Of a stretch of 64,000 nt of DNA, positions 25,071 to 35,063 are shown one piece after another; position 1 is the first letter of the stretch, and every line of letters begins with the position of its first letter. The position numbers were made by a program, and so were the translations under genes. The stretch is from positions 62,001-126,000 of the forward strand of contig NZ_JAIFZQ010000022.1 of assembly GCF_019710585.1 (NCBI RefSeq), read 5' to 3'. The notes beneath the pieces were generated by a model. It had not been told where the DNA came from. It saw only the letters and a program-made list of their open reading frames with translations, and made no database searches. The stretch is from Arthrobacter sp. MAHUQ-56. GTDB taxonomy: Bacteria > Actinomycetota > Actinomycetes > Actinomycetales > Micrococcaceae.

Positions 25071-26378
25071 TCAGCGAACGCCCCGGATAAGCTGAGTGAT
25101 TCCTGCGCCGATGAGTGCAAGTACCGCAGCGGACAGATAGAGAGATGTGTAGTTGCCGGCGCTGCCGGGTGCAGCCCCTACGGTGAGAATGACGGGCGCC
25201 AGCAACGGAGCGAGGGTTTGTGGGATGGTGGCTGAAAGATTGAAGACTCCCATGCCTTTTGCGGCTTCTGAGCTTGAGTCAGGCAGTACCTGGGCGACCA
25301 AAGCGTAATCGACGCCCAGGTAAAGTCCGTTGGCGATGCCGGCGATTCCGATGCCGATCAGGAAGTGCTCGACGATGGTGGCGAACGCGACGACGAGCAT
25401 GGCTATGACGAATAGCAGCGATGCAGCGACGACGAATATTTTGCGCCTGCCGATCCGGTCGGACAGCCAGCCGCCGGGGATGCTGGAGACGGCGATGCAG
25501 ATGGCCAGGATGAACATCGCCGCGGTGAGGATGGGTGCGACGGTTTTCGTGGTGTAGCCGAGGTGGTCGATGAGGAAATACGTCTTATACGTCGTCAACA
25601 GGTACAGGGAGGTCCAAACAAAACAGCGACCGATCCACGCTAGACCGAAATCCCGGTGCTTGAACGGATTAACCCACAAGGCTCCGATGAGCGCACGGGC
25701 TGAAATGGTGTCGACCTCGCTGCGGCTTTTGGGGACCTCCTTCAGTGTCAGGATCAGAGGCAGCATGAGGGCCACACCCAGGACAGCGGGCCAGACGAAC
25801 ATGCCGGCACCGTCCGTTCCAACGAGTTGAATCAGGAACACGCCGCCCACGACACCGGCCTGAGTCGTCATTCCCATGAACCCGGAAACGCGGCCGCGTA
25901 GGGCCGTCGGCACCCTCTCGGGAAGAATCGCAATCGTGGCTGCGACGGCGGCATTGAAGGCCAGCTGCGCTGCGCCCCACGCCACGGTTACGAGAGCTAT
26001 GTTCGAGGCGAACCCGAGGGCAAACACTGCCAAGGATCCAACGAGGACACCAGCCACGATGAAGGGTCGGCGCTGCCCAAATCGCGATGTGGACCTGTCG
26101 CTCAACGCACCGAAGATCGGGTTGGCGAACAGTGCCGCGGCTGCGCCCGCGCTGACCACGAGGGCCAAGGAGGTTGCTTTTCCGTCGGGGTCTATCTGTC
26201 CCACGCGCAGCGCCAGCGTGACAGATGCCGGTGTCAGCAATGCGACCCAGATGCCGATCAACGCTGCGATGTAGCGGACGATGAACCAGCCGCCGATCTT
26301 TTGACCGGTCAACCGGATTGCCCGGTCGGCTGGGCTTTCGATCAGGGCATCGCGTTTGTCCGCGATATTTTGCAGCAT
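25071..26378 (-). CDS. MFS transporter
   Basis: A 435-residue inner-membrane carrier with about twelve membrane segments. The loop 2-3 signature is GALSDRSTSRFGQRRPFIVAG, as in GPH/SLC45-like sugar carriers, and the second half has GGWLSDRIGRRKIFV. The ATG at 26378 has AAGGAG upstream and is preferred to 26429. It lies between the hydroxyacid oxidase and dehydrogenase genes and probably imports their substrate. Confidence 0.9.
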   Translation of the reverse strand: MLQNIADKRDALIESPADRAIRLTGQKIGGWFIVRYIAALIGIWVALLTPASVTLALRVGQIDPDGKATSLALVVSAGAAAALFANPIFGALSDRSTSRFGQRRPFIVAGVLVGSLAVFALGFASNIALVTVAWGAAQLAFNAAVAATIAILPERVPTALRGRVSGFMGMTTQAGVVGGVFLIQLVGTDGAGMFVWPAVLGVALMLPLILTLKEVPKSRSEVDTISARALIGALWVNPFKHRDFGLAWIGRCFVWTSLYLLTTYKTYFLIDHLGYTTKTVAPILTAAMFILAICIAVSSIPGGWLSDRIGRRKIFVVAASLLFVIAMLVVAFATIVEHFLIGIGIAGIANGLYLGVDYALVAQVLPDSSSEAAKGMGVFNLSATIPQTLAPLLAPVILTVGAAPGSAGNYTSLYLSAAVLALIGAGITQLIRGVR

Positions 26379-26418
26379 GGAATGCTCCTTGTTTACTCCG
26401 TTGTAATGATCACTGTTC

Positions 26419-26437
26419 CGGGCAGGCAAACTGCCCG
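26419..26437 (-). terminator. Short hairpin after the FMN oxidase gene
   Basis: CGGGCAG (26419-26425), a 5-nt loop and CTGCCCG (26431-26437), just beyond the stop codon of the oxidase gene on the minus strand. It probably lowers expression of the following MFS gene and is not a full stop. Confidence 0.45.
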
Positions 26438-26440
26438 CGG

Positions 26441-27769
26441 TCAGAGTACGGACGCCGCGACGCCTGGGTTATTGGTTGACTCGAAACCTGCTGGCGGCGT
26501 TCGGACATGGTGTGTGGTGATCTTGGCTGTGGCGTCCAGGCCGAGCAGCTGAAGTCCCCGCTGGTACTCGGTGCGAAGGATTTCAACGGCCCGCTCCACA
26601 CCTCGTTCCCCACCGGCCATGAGCCCGTAAAGATAGGCGCGTCCAGCCATCGCCGCATCGGCGCCGGAGGCAATGGCGGCGATGATGTCTTGGCCGTGCC
26701 GGATACCGCCGTCGAGAATGACGGTCGCTTCAGGGCCAACAGCTTCCCTCACAGATGGGAGGACGTCGAGTGTTGCCGGTGTCCGGTCCAGCTGCCGGCC
26801 GCCGTGGTTCGAAACGATGACTCCGTCGGCTCCTGCGTCCATGACACGTACAGCATCGCGCGCACTGAGCACGCCCTTGACCAGGAGCTTGTGCGGCCAC
26901 TTGGCCCGCAACCAAGCCAGGTCTTCGTAGTCCAGGCCTGGATCGAAGAGAAGTGCCGCGACTTCGGCGTTGGTCCAGGGAAAGTCCCTGACCGAAGCGA
27001 ATTCGATCGCGGGAGTAGTCAGTTTGTTGATCCACCAGTAAGGGAAGCGGGACATGTTGGAGAAAGTCCTAAAAGTGAGCGACGGGGGGATGCTCAAGCC
27101 GTTGTGGACGTCTTTGAGGCGTCGTCCTCCAACGGCGCAGTCGGTGGTCAGAACCACCGTCGTGCAGCCGGCGCCCAGAGCCCTGTCGATCAGTTCATTG
27201 TTCAGCGACTCACTGTTGGTCAGGTACAACTGGAACCAGTTGTCCCCGCCGGGAGCCGCTTCACGGATACCTTCGATGTCGGTGGTGCCCAGCGTCGACA
27301 AGGCGTACGGCAGATTGCCGCGCGCGGCGACCTTGGCGACAGCGACCTCGCCTTCATGGTGCATCATCCGGGTGAAGCCCGTCGGTGCGAAAACCAGGGG
27401 GAACGCGATCCGCTTTCCGAGCAGCTCGGTGGTGAGGTCCGGGGTCGCTACAGAGTGCAGTATTTCCGGAACGAAGCGCGCTTTCCGGAATGCCTCGACG
27501 TTTTCGTTGGCCGTGACCTCCTCATCGGCAGCACCATCGACATAATCGAAAACAGACCGCGGGGTTGTCCGCTGCCCGACGCGACGAAGCTCATCAATGG
27601 TCTGGGCGGCGAGGAGCCGACGCTTGACGGGGTCCAATTCCGGCGACCGGAACTGCAACAGTTCGCGCAGTTCTGAAAGGCGGGGCAACTGGCGCTTAAG
27701 GCCATCCCCGGTGGCAGGACGCGCCACCTTTTGGATGTGAGCCGGTAGATCGATCTCGGTCCCGACCAA
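26441..27769 (-). CDS. FMN-dependent alpha-hydroxyacid oxidase/dehydrogenase
   Basis: A 442-residue member of the glycolate oxidase/L-lactate dehydrogenase family that oxidises (S)-2-hydroxy acids. Motifs: SVFDYVDGAADEEVT, FPLVFAPTGFTRMMHHEGE, WFQLYLTNS, LLVKGVLSARDAVR (Lys), and the catalytic His-Gly-Gly in GVIVSNHGGRQLDRTPA, followed by ILDGGIRHGQDI. Two TTG starts are possible; GGAGG lies 5 nt before the one at 27769, while 27781 would add four residues. It follows the GntR gene and probably starts breakdown of a hydroxyacid. Confidence 0.9.
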   Translation of the reverse strand: MVGTEIDLPAHIQKVARPATGDGLKRQLPRLSELRELLQFRSPELDPVKRRLLAAQTIDELRRVGQRTTPRSVFDYVDGAADEEVTANENVEAFRKARFVPEILHSVATPDLTTELLGKRIAFPLVFAPTGFTRMMHHEGEVAVAKVAARGNLPYALSTLGTTDIEGIREAAPGGDNWFQLYLTNSESLNNELIDRALGAGCTTVVLTTDCAVGGRRLKDVHNGLSIPPSLTFRTFSNMSRFPYWWINKLTTPAIEFASVRDFPWTNAEVAALLFDPGLDYEDLAWLRAKWPHKLLVKGVLSARDAVRVMDAGADGVIVSNHGGRQLDRTPATLDVLPSVREAVGPEATVILDGGIRHGQDIIAAIASGADAAMAGRAYLYGLMAGGERGVERAVEILRTEYQRGLQLLGLDATAKITTHHVRTPPAGFESTNNPGVAASVL

Positions 27770-27835
27770 GGGATCCTCCAATGCTTCATTGCTTTGATCG
27801 CGCCGCGGGGGGACACCGGGCTGGCGTGCAGACTT

Positions 27836-28540
27836 CTATCCCAACACCGGAGTTAAATTATCATTAATTCTATCCGCGTAGTAGCGATCCTTTAATCCCA
27901 GCACCGAGGACCGCAGATGTTGGCGGAAGGCCGCCTCGGCCCGCTGCGCGTCCCCCACCTCGAGGAAGTGAAGCAGGGCGCCGTGGGTTTCGACCACCGT
28001 GGTTTGGTCATCGGGATGCCTGCGTTCGAGGGACAGCCTTGCCCCCCGGTGCCGCTTGACGATCATCGTCCATACTTCCAGGGTCAGCGCAGACCCTGCG
28101 GCCGCGCAGATGGAACGGTGGAACTCCATGTCCGCGTCGATGATCCCCATTGCGTCGCCGGCTTTGACTGCCCTCTGGAGCTCGCGGAGCGCGCGGCGGA
28201 TGGGCTGTAGTTTGACCGGCGGATGTTCAAGAATCCGCCTGACAGCGAAGGCTTCGAGCTCCTCGCGCATCAAGTAGATGTCTTCGATCTCATCCCAGGT
28301 TGGTTCTTTCAGCACAGTGCCCGAGTAGGGCACGGTGACAGCAAGGCCCTCCTCGGTGAGGCGCCGCAGCGCCTCGCGGACGGGGGCCTGGGATGTGCCG
28401 AAACGCTCCGCCAAATGTGCCACGAGAAGCCGCGATCCAGGGCCCAGGCGACCCTTGAGGATGTCCTCCTGCAGCTGCGCGTAGACCCTGTCTTGAAGGG
28501 TGGCGCGTCCTGGACCGTTCTTATGAATGGGGGATGCCAT
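27836..28540 (-). CDS. GntR family regulator, FCD (FadR) type
   Basis: A 234-residue regulator. The N-terminal winged helix is VYAQLQEDILKG, LVAHLAERFGTSQAPVREAL, RRLTEEGLAVTVPYSGT. The FCD ligand domain follows, with metal-type residues in DADMEFHRSICAAAGS and VETHGALLHFLE. It is closely similar to the regulator at 44620-45285, and both are transcribed at the outer or inner edges of the catabolic island. It is divergent from the DapA-DhaK-DhaL unit and probably represses both arms. Confidence 0.92.
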   Translation of the reverse strand: MASPIHKNGPGRATLQDRVYAQLQEDILKGRLGPGSRLLVAHLAERFGTSQAPVREALRRLTEEGLAVTVPYSGTVLKEPTWDEIEDIYLMREELEAFAVRRILEHPPVKLQPIRRALRELQRAVKAGDAMGIIDADMEFHRSICAAAGSALTLEVWTMIVKRHRGARLSLERRHPDDQTTVVETHGALLHFLEVGDAQRAEAAFRQHLRSSVLGLKDRYYADRINDNLTPVLG

Positions 28541-28637
28541 GGCGGACCTTCCTCTCCGTGTGCGGACCGCTGAATCCGACCGGCCCGAACCCGCCAGGGC
28601 AGATTCGGTAGCTCTCACGTCTTGCGCTAGTCACTTT

Positions 28638-28659
28638 TTATCGATAATGTCTTCCATCG
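28638..28659. promoter_or_regulatory. Candidate GntR operator in the divergent promoter
   Basis: It contains the palindrome TTATCGATAA (28638-28647) inside CGATAATGTCTTCCATCG (28642-28659). A related sequence, CGATAATTTTTTCGATG, occurs at 45286-45302 after the second GntR gene. Binding by one or both paralogues is inferred. Confidence 0.5.
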
Positions 28660-28693
28660 TACCTGTAAGTCACATCACAGAAAAGGAACTGAC

Positions 28694-29605
28694 GTGACGC
28701 TCACAAAAGACGAAGTAGTCGGAATCTTCCCTCCCCTCTTCACCCCCTTCACCGCCGACGGGGAGCTGGACCGCGATGGCTTCATCGAGGACATCGAGTA
28801 CCAGCTGCAGCACCCTGTTACCGGCCTCGTCGTTGGTGGCAGCACCGGCGAAGGCCACGCCCTCTCCGGAGAGGAACTCGCGGAGCTGACCAAGATCGCT
28901 GTTGACCACGTCAAGGGCCGCGTTCCGATCGTGACCGGCATCATCACCACCACTACGCGGGAAGCAGTCGCCCGTGGCCGCGCCGCCCGGGAAGCCGGCG
29001 CACGCGGTGTCATGGTCACCCCGCCGATCTACCAGTCCCCCAGCTTCGACGGCATGGTGGACTTCTACGACCGGATCCACAAGCAGACCGAACTGCCGGT
29101 CATCATCTACAACGTCATGAGCCACGCACCCATGACTCCGGCGATTACCCAGAAGCTGGCCGAAATCGGAGCCATCATCGCAACGAAGGAATCCGTTGGC
29201 GGCTCCTTCGCGACCCTGTCCGAACTGCTGGACACCGTGGCTGACAAGATCTCCGTCACCTGGGCACAGGACCACCTGCTGTACCCCGGCCTGGCCATGG
29301 GCGCCACTGGCTCCATCTCCGGCACCGGCGCGATGTTCCCTGCCGAAAGCATCGCCATGCTCGAGGCCATCAAGCGCAACGACTACGACGAAGCCAAGCG
29401 CATCCACTTCGCCCTGGCCCCGCTGACCCGCGCGGTGATGAATGGCAAAAACTGGCCGGCATGGATCAAGGCCGTTGCCACCGAACAGGGCCGTCGCGTC
29501 GGCCCCGCCCGCCTGCCGTTCGTCCCGCTCAACGACGAAGAGCTGGCGCTGGTCAAGTCCGGGCTGGAAGTTGCCAAGACCGCTCTGTCCCCCGCAGCTG
29601 TCTAA
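28694..29605 (+). CDS. DapA-type lyase/dehydratase (second paralogue)
   Basis: A 303-residue protein of the dihydrodipicolinate synthase family, starting with GTG after AAAGGAAC. It keeps VVGGSTGEGHALS (pyruvate site), the Tyr in VIIYNVMS and the Schiff-base Lys in IIATKESVGG. With a ketoglutarate-semialdehyde-type dehydrogenase in the same unit, a 2-keto-3-deoxy sugar acid dehydratase or aldolase role is more likely than lysine synthesis. It differs clearly from the paralogue at 22920-23774. Confidence 0.87.
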   Translation: MTLTKDEVVGIFPPLFTPFTADGELDRDGFIEDIEYQLQHPVTGLVVGGSTGEGHALSGEELAELTKIAVDHVKGRVPIVTGIITTTTREAVARGRAAREAGARGVMVTPPIYQSPSFDGMVDFYDRIHKQTELPVIIYNVMSHAPMTPAITQKLAEIGAIIATKESVGGSFATLSELLDTVADKISVTWAQDHLLYPGLAMGATGSISGTGAMFPAESIAMLEAIKRNDYDEAKRIHFALAPLTRAVMNGKNWPAWIKAVATEQGRRVGPARLPFVPLNDEELALVKSGLEVAKTALSPAAV

Positions 29606-29616
29606 GGACCCACACC

Positions 29617-30615
29617 ATGCAGAAGCTCATCAATGATCCGCAGCATCTCGTAGCTGAGATGCTCGACGGGATCCTGCTCGCGCACCCGGACCAGCTACGC
29701 AGTCTCGGTGACGTCCACTCCATCGTCAGGGCCGACGCCCCCGTTCCAGGAAAGGTGGGCATCGTTACCGGCGGTGGCTCCGGCCACCTCCCCCTCTTCC
29801 TCGGATACGTGGGCGATGGCCTGCTGGACGGTGTGGCAGTCGGGGACGTTTTTGCATCCCCCACTTCGGAGCAGATCCTGGAGGTGACCCGGGAAGTCGA
29901 TTCCGGTGCCGGCGTGCTGTACCTCTACGGGAACTACGGCGGAGACCTGATGAACTTCGACCTGGGTGGAGAGCTCGCCGAGCTCGAAGGCCACGTCGTC
30001 AAGACCGTTGTCGGACGCGACGACGTGGCCTCCGCACCCAAGGGCGAGGAAGAGTACCGCCGTGGCATCGCCGGTTTGTTCCTGCTCTACAAGGTGGCAG
30101 GGGCCAAGGCTGCTACCGGCGCCAACCTCGATGAGGTCGTCGCAACGACCGAACGGGCCGCTGCCGCCCTGCGCTCCTACGGCGTTGGGCTGTCGCCGAT
30201 GATCCTGCCCGCCGTTGGCCGTCCAACCTTCGAGATGCCTGCAGGCCAGATGGAGATCGGCATGGGCATCCACGGCGAGCAGGGAATCGGCCGTGAAGCG
30301 CTCGGAACCGCGGATGACGTCGCCGACACCCTCCTGGACGGCATCCTCGCCGACATCGATATCCGCCAGGGCAGCCGCGTCGCGGTCCTGGTCAACGGTC
30401 TGGGCGCAACTCCCGCCGAAGAGCTGTATGTGCTCTACCGCAGGGTCCACCGCTCACTGGCCGCCCGGGACATCACCATCCACCGCAGGTGGGTCGGCGA
30501 ATACGTCACATCCCTTGAAATGGCCGGCGCATCGCTGAGCATCCTGGTGCTCGATGACGAACTCACCCAGCTGGTCGACGCCCCTGTCCGAACACCATTT
30601 TTCGAGCAATCATGA
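29617..30615 (+). CDS. dhaK: Dihydroxyacetone kinase-like subunit DhaK
   Basis: A 332-residue protein with GIVTGGGSGHLPLFLGYVGDG, LYGNYGGDLMNF and the covalent substrate-binding His219 in GMGIHGEQGIGRE. It forms a hemiaminal with a short-chain ketose or keto compound. It overlaps dhaL by 4 bp (ATGA). No DhaM phosphocarrier is present, so the pair probably uses ATP directly, as do erythrulose and other tetrulose kinases. Confidence 0.92.
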   Translation: MQKLINDPQHLVAEMLDGILLAHPDQLRSLGDVHSIVRADAPVPGKVGIVTGGGSGHLPLFLGYVGDGLLDGVAVGDVFASPTSEQILEVTREVDSGAGVLYLYGNYGGDLMNFDLGGELAELEGHVVKTVVGRDDVASAPKGEEEYRRGIAGLFLLYKVAGAKAATGANLDEVVATTERAAAALRSYGVGLSPMILPAVGRPTFEMPAGQMEIGMGIHGEQGIGREALGTADDVADTLLDGILADIDIRQGSRVAVLVNGLGATPAEELYVLYRRVHRSLAARDITIHRRWVGEYVTSLEMAGASLSILVLDDELTQLVDAPVRTPFFEQS

Positions 30616-31229
30616 CTATCACAGCTGAACTTGAAGCCGTTGCAGCGGCACTTACCAACAACGCCGACGAACTGACCCGCCTCGATTCGATCACGGGCGA
30701 TGGCGACCTGGGCACCACGGCCGGGAAGGTCGCCATCGCTATCCGTGAAGCACTCGAAAGCGGCGAGAACGACACCCAGGCGCTGCTCATCCTCTGCGGT
30801 AAACGCATCGCGGGAACAGCCGCTTCAAGTTGCGGGACGTTGATCGCCACCGCCTTCCTTTCGGCGGCCAAAGCCGTCGGAGACACTGAAGGCCGCAGTC
30901 AGCTCGCCGCAGCGTTGCAGGCGGCCGTCGCGGGAATCCAAAAGCGCGGCAAGGCAGGCCCAGGCGACAGGACCATGATCGATGCCCTGGCACCAGCAGC
31001 CGAGGCCGCCGCGGCAGGCATCTCGTCGGGAACACAGGATGACTACCTGCAGCGCATATCCGACGCCGCCCGACAGGGAATGCTGGCGACCCAGTCCATG
31101 ACACCCAAGATCGGCCGGGCACGGTCCCAGCCCGAGCGTGCCCTGGGCAACCCCGATGCGGGCGCAGTGCTTGTATCAATCGCCCTCACCGCGGCATTCC
31201 AAGCCGCCTCGGGAGTACTCGAGGCATAG
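30612..31229 (+). CDS. dhaL: Dihydroxyacetone kinase-like subunit DhaL
   Basis: A 205-residue ATP-binding partner of DhaK. The metal-binding aspartates are in RLDSITGDGDLGTT, the glycine-rich loop in AGTAASSCGTL, and the GDRTMIDAL segment is typical of the family. It starts within the stop of dhaK. The true substrate could be dihydroxyacetone, a tetrulose or another keto-alcohol, given the neighbouring sugar-acid-type enzymes. Confidence 0.9.
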   Translation: MTITAELEAVAAALTNNADELTRLDSITGDGDLGTTAGKVAIAIREALESGENDTQALLILCGKRIAGTAASSCGTLIATAFLSAAKAVGDTEGRSQLAAALQAAVAGIQKRGKAGPGDRTMIDALAPAAEAAAAGISSGTQDDYLQRISDAARQGMLATQSMTPKIGRARSQPERALGNPDAGAVLVSIALTAAFQAASGVLEA

Positions 31230-31338
31230 AGAATGCCGGCAAGCCAGGTCCCGGTTTCTGCGGGACGTACAAGGAAGTACAGGCAAGAAATGACTAACTA
31301 CCGTTCCGTCGCCGGGCGCCTGTTGCACCGGCATTCTC
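31229..31338. repeat. 11-bp inverted repeat spanning the dhaL-permease gap
   Basis: GAGAATGCCGG (31229-31239) and CCGGCATTCTC (31328-31338) are exact inverse copies about 90 bp apart. In RNA they could pair and place the leader ORF at 31290 within a large loop. No terminator U-tract is present. Confidence 0.4.
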
Positions 31339-31376
31339 CTTCATCCGTACCGGTGTGGCGGGGGCAATCGCAATGA
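31290..31376 (+). CDS. Possible 28-residue leader peptide before the ABC importer
   Basis: An ATG at 31290 opens MTNYRSVAGRLLHRHSPSSV followed by eight residues and a TGA that overlaps the permease start (ATGA at 31373). The overlap is typical of coupled translation. The ribosome site is weak (AAGGAAG is 14 nt upstream). It may be a true leader peptide or a chance frame. Confidence 0.35.
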   Translation: MTNYRSVAGRLLHRHSPSSVPVWRGQSQ

Positions 31377-32314
31377 CACGGCTCATCCTTAACCGGGTCG
31401 CTTTCGCCATACCGGTGCTTTTCCTCATGTCGATCATCACGTATTTCCTGGTTTCGCTGATTCCGGGAAACGCGGCCCTGGTGATCCTGGGTCAGGACGC
31501 CACCCCCGAGCGGGTGGCGGCCCTGAGCGCCCAACTCAAACTTGACCAACCGTTCTACGTCCAGTGGTGGTACTGGCTGATGGACGCATTCAAGGGCGAC
31601 CTCGGCGTGTCCCTTTACACCGGCCTGAACGTCTCGGACGTCCTGTCCCAACGGGTCTGGCCCACATTCTTCGTCGCCGGATTCGCGACGCTGGCCGCCG
31701 CTGTTGTTGGCATCTCCCTGGGGACCTGGGCGGCAGTAAAGCGCGGTGTCGTCGCCAAGGTCCTGGACATGGTGTCCATGCTTGGCATCTCACTGCCGAA
31801 CTTCTGGATCGCGCTGCTGCTGGTCGTGTTCGTCTCCGGACAGCTTAAGCTGCTCCCGGCACTGGGATACGAGACACCGCAGAACGATTTCGGGGAATGG
31901 GTCAGGCACCTCATACTCCCGGTGGCAGCACTGGGCCTGGCCGGCATCGCCATCATCGCCAAGCAAACCCGCGATTCGATGTCGGAGGCGCTAAGCCGTG
32001 ACTTCATGCGCTTCATGCAAGCCAACGGAATCTCCAAAGCATCACTGATCTTCAAGCACGGACTGCGCTACGCCGCGCTGCCTGTCGTCGCCGCAACCGT
32101 CGCGTGCTTCGTCAACCTCTTCGGCGGCACCGTCGCCCTGGAACACATCTTCGCTCTTCCAGGCCTGGGCTCCCTCGTGGTCACCGCCACCACCCAGCAC
32201 GACCTCGTCACCATCCAGGGCGCCGTCCTGGGCTACACCGTCGTCGTCCTGCTGGCCACCCTGATCGGTGACATCGCCTACGCCCTGCTGAACCCGAAAG
32301 TGAGGACCCGATGA
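31373..32314 (+). CDS. Oligopeptide-type ABC transporter permease, DppB/OppB family
   Basis: A 313-residue inner-membrane protein with six membrane segments: an N-terminal one (RVAFAIPVLFLMSIITYFLV) then five in the permease core. The family motif is YFLVSLIPGN and the EAA loop AKQTRDSMSEALSRDFMRFMQANG. I chose the ATG at 31373, which follows GCGGGGGC; the GTG at 31355 is an alternative. It overlaps the next gene by 4 bp. By context it probably imports a sugar derivative or acid, not a peptide. Confidence 0.9.
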   Translation: MTRLILNRVAFAIPVLFLMSIITYFLVSLIPGNAALVILGQDATPERVAALSAQLKLDQPFYVQWWYWLMDAFKGDLGVSLYTGLNVSDVLSQRVWPTFFVAGFATLAAAVVGISLGTWAAVKRGVVAKVLDMVSMLGISLPNFWIALLLVVFVSGQLKLLPALGYETPQNDFGEWVRHLILPVAALGLAGIAIIAKQTRDSMSEALSRDFMRFMQANGISKASLIFKHGLRYAALPVVAATVACFVNLFGGTVALEHIFALPGLGSLVVTATTQHDLVTIQGAVLGYTVVVLLATLIGDIAYALLNPKVRTR

Positions 32315-34134
32315 CCGCCATCATCGCCCCTGACGCCACGGCCACTGCCGTCGCAGTCAAACCAGGCCGCCGCAAGCGGGCCTCGGTCTTCACCGTCATT
32401 GCCGGTGTCTGGCTGGCCGTTGTGGTGATCGCCTGCGCCTTCGCATCCCTGATCGCACCGTACGGCCCGCTGGACCAAGACCTCACACAGGTCTTCGCCG
32501 GCCCCAGCAGCGCACACTGGCTCGGCACGGACAGCCTCGGCCGTGACCTGCTGTCCCGCCTGATGCACGGCGGGCAGTCAACGCTGGCCGCCGTTGCCCT
32601 GGCCATCGGCGTTTACGTTATCCTCGGCAGCACCCTCGGCCTGGTGTCCGGCTACCTCAGCGGAACCACCGACCGGATCATCTCCGGGGCGAACGCCATC
32701 GTGATGGCCACACCGCACATCATCATCCTTTTCGTGGTGCTCTCGATTTACCGCGGCAACGTCTTCCTCGCCATGCTCGTGCTCGGCCTCCTGTCGTGCC
32801 CGGTGATGGCCATCATGGTCCGCTCAGCTGCGATGGCGGCACGAAACGAACTGTTCGTCGACGCGGCCAGGGTCTCCGGGCTCTCACCGTTCTACATCAT
32901 CACCCGGCACATCCTGCCACGAACCATGGGCCTGATCGTGGTCCAGGGCGCCGTCTTCGGTGCCACCGCCATTGTCGTCGAAAGCGCCCTGAGCTTCCTG
33001 GGTTTCGGCACCCAGCCGCCGGCACCCAGCTGGGGCAACATGGTGGCCGAGGCAGCAGCGAACATCTCCCTGAACTCCTGGATGCTCTACCCGACAGGTG
33101 GCGTGATCGCCCTCTCCGCACTAGCCCTCGGCCTGATCGGTGACTCGGTCCGCAATAGCGTCACCGGCGGATGGACCGAACCCAAACTCACGCTCCGCTC
33201 CCGGAAACTGCGCACCGGCAGCGCCGGCAGCACCCCGGCGCCTACCGATGGCAGCCTGCTGTCGGTCACAGGCCTCAACGTCGGCTACCGGGTCGGCGGC
33301 GACATCAAACCCGTAGTCAAGGACGTCACGTTCCACGTTGGCCGCGGCGAAACCATCGGCCTCGTCGGTGAATCCGGGTCCGGCAAGTCCACCGTCGCTT
33401 TCGGAGTCCTCGGCGTCGTAGGTGATTCGGCAGTCGTCACCGCCGGATCCGTGGTCTTCGACGGCCAGGACCTCCTCGGACTCGCCCCGAGGCAGCTTGA
33501 CGCCTACCGCGGCAAGCGCATCGCCTACGTTGCCCAGGAGCCCATGGTTGCCCTGGACCCCAACTTCCAGATTGGCAAGCAGCTCGTTGAAATCATCACC
33601 GCCAACACCGGGCTGAAGGGCGAGCCTGCCAAGGCCAAGGCCGTCGAGCTGCTGCGCCTGGTGGAAATCCGCAACCCCGAAGAGGCCGTGAAGCGCTTCC
33701 CCCACCAGCTCTCCGGCGGCATGGCGCAACGCGTCTCGATCGCCATCGCACTTGCTGGGGAACCCGAACTGCTGGTCGCCGACGAACCCACCACCGCCCT
33801 CGATGTGACGGTGCAGGCCGGGATCCTGGGGCTGCTGATGAAGCTTAGGGACCAGACAGGAATGTCGGTCATCATCATCACCCACGACTGGGGCGTCGTC
33901 GCCGATGTCTGCGACCGCGTGGTGGTCATGTACAAGGGCCAGATCGTGGAGCAGAACACCGCGGAAAACATCTACCGCCGCCCCCAGCACCCCTACACTC
34001 AGGCCCTGCTGCGCTCCAACCCCCACGGCGCCAAGGCCGGCGAAGACCTGCCCGTCCTCACCGGTGAATTCTCCGTGGAAGGCATCGCTGAAGCAGCTGA
34101 GGAAACCTCCCCCGACGCCCTGGCAGAAAGGTGA
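32311..34134 (+). CDS. Fused ABC permease (DppC) and ATPase (DppD)
   Basis: A single 607-residue protein. Residues 1-285 are a DppC-type permease (HWLGTDSLGRDLLSRLMHGG, EAA loop ARNELFVDAARVSGLSPF, SALSFLGFGTQPPAPSWG). After a linker (about 285-315) comes a DppD-type ATPase with Walker A GESGSGKST, signature LSGGMAQRV and Walker B LLVADEPTTALD. The usual arrangement is two genes. There is no frameshift or internal stop, so the fusion is in frame and seems functional. It joins the DppB and DppF proteins. Confidence 0.92.
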   Translation: MTAIIAPDATATAVAVKPGRRKRASVFTVIAGVWLAVVVIACAFASLIAPYGPLDQDLTQVFAGPSSAHWLGTDSLGRDLLSRLMHGGQSTLAAVALAIGVYVILGSTLGLVSGYLSGTTDRIISGANAIVMATPHIIILFVVLSIYRGNVFLAMLVLGLLSCPVMAIMVRSAAMAARNELFVDAARVSGLSPFYIITRHILPRTMGLIVVQGAVFGATAIVVESALSFLGFGTQPPAPSWGNMVAEAAANISLNSWMLYPTGGVIALSALALGLIGDSVRNSVTGGWTEPKLTLRSRKLRTGSAGSTPAPTDGSLLSVTGLNVGYRVGGDIKPVVKDVTFHVGRGETIGLVGESGSGKSTVAFGVLGVVGDSAVVTAGSVVFDGQDLLGLAPRQLDAYRGKRIAYVAQEPMVALDPNFQIGKQLVEIITANTGLKGEPAKAKAVELLRLVEIRNPEEAVKRFPHQLSGGMAQRVSIAIALAGEPELLVADEPTTALDVTVQAGILGLLMKLRDQTGMSVIIITHDWGVVADVCDRVVVMYKGQIVEQNTAENIYRRPQHPYTQALLRSNPHGAKAGEDLPVLTGEFSVEGIAEAAEETSPDALAER

Positions 34135-34139
34135 GCACC

Positions 34140-34985
<846 letters not shown>

Positions 34986-35063
34986 GCGCCGGCCGCACAC
35001 CACCATTACCCAGTGCGGGCCACACGGCGCGCATTGACCAGCCATAGAAAACAGGAGTAGACA

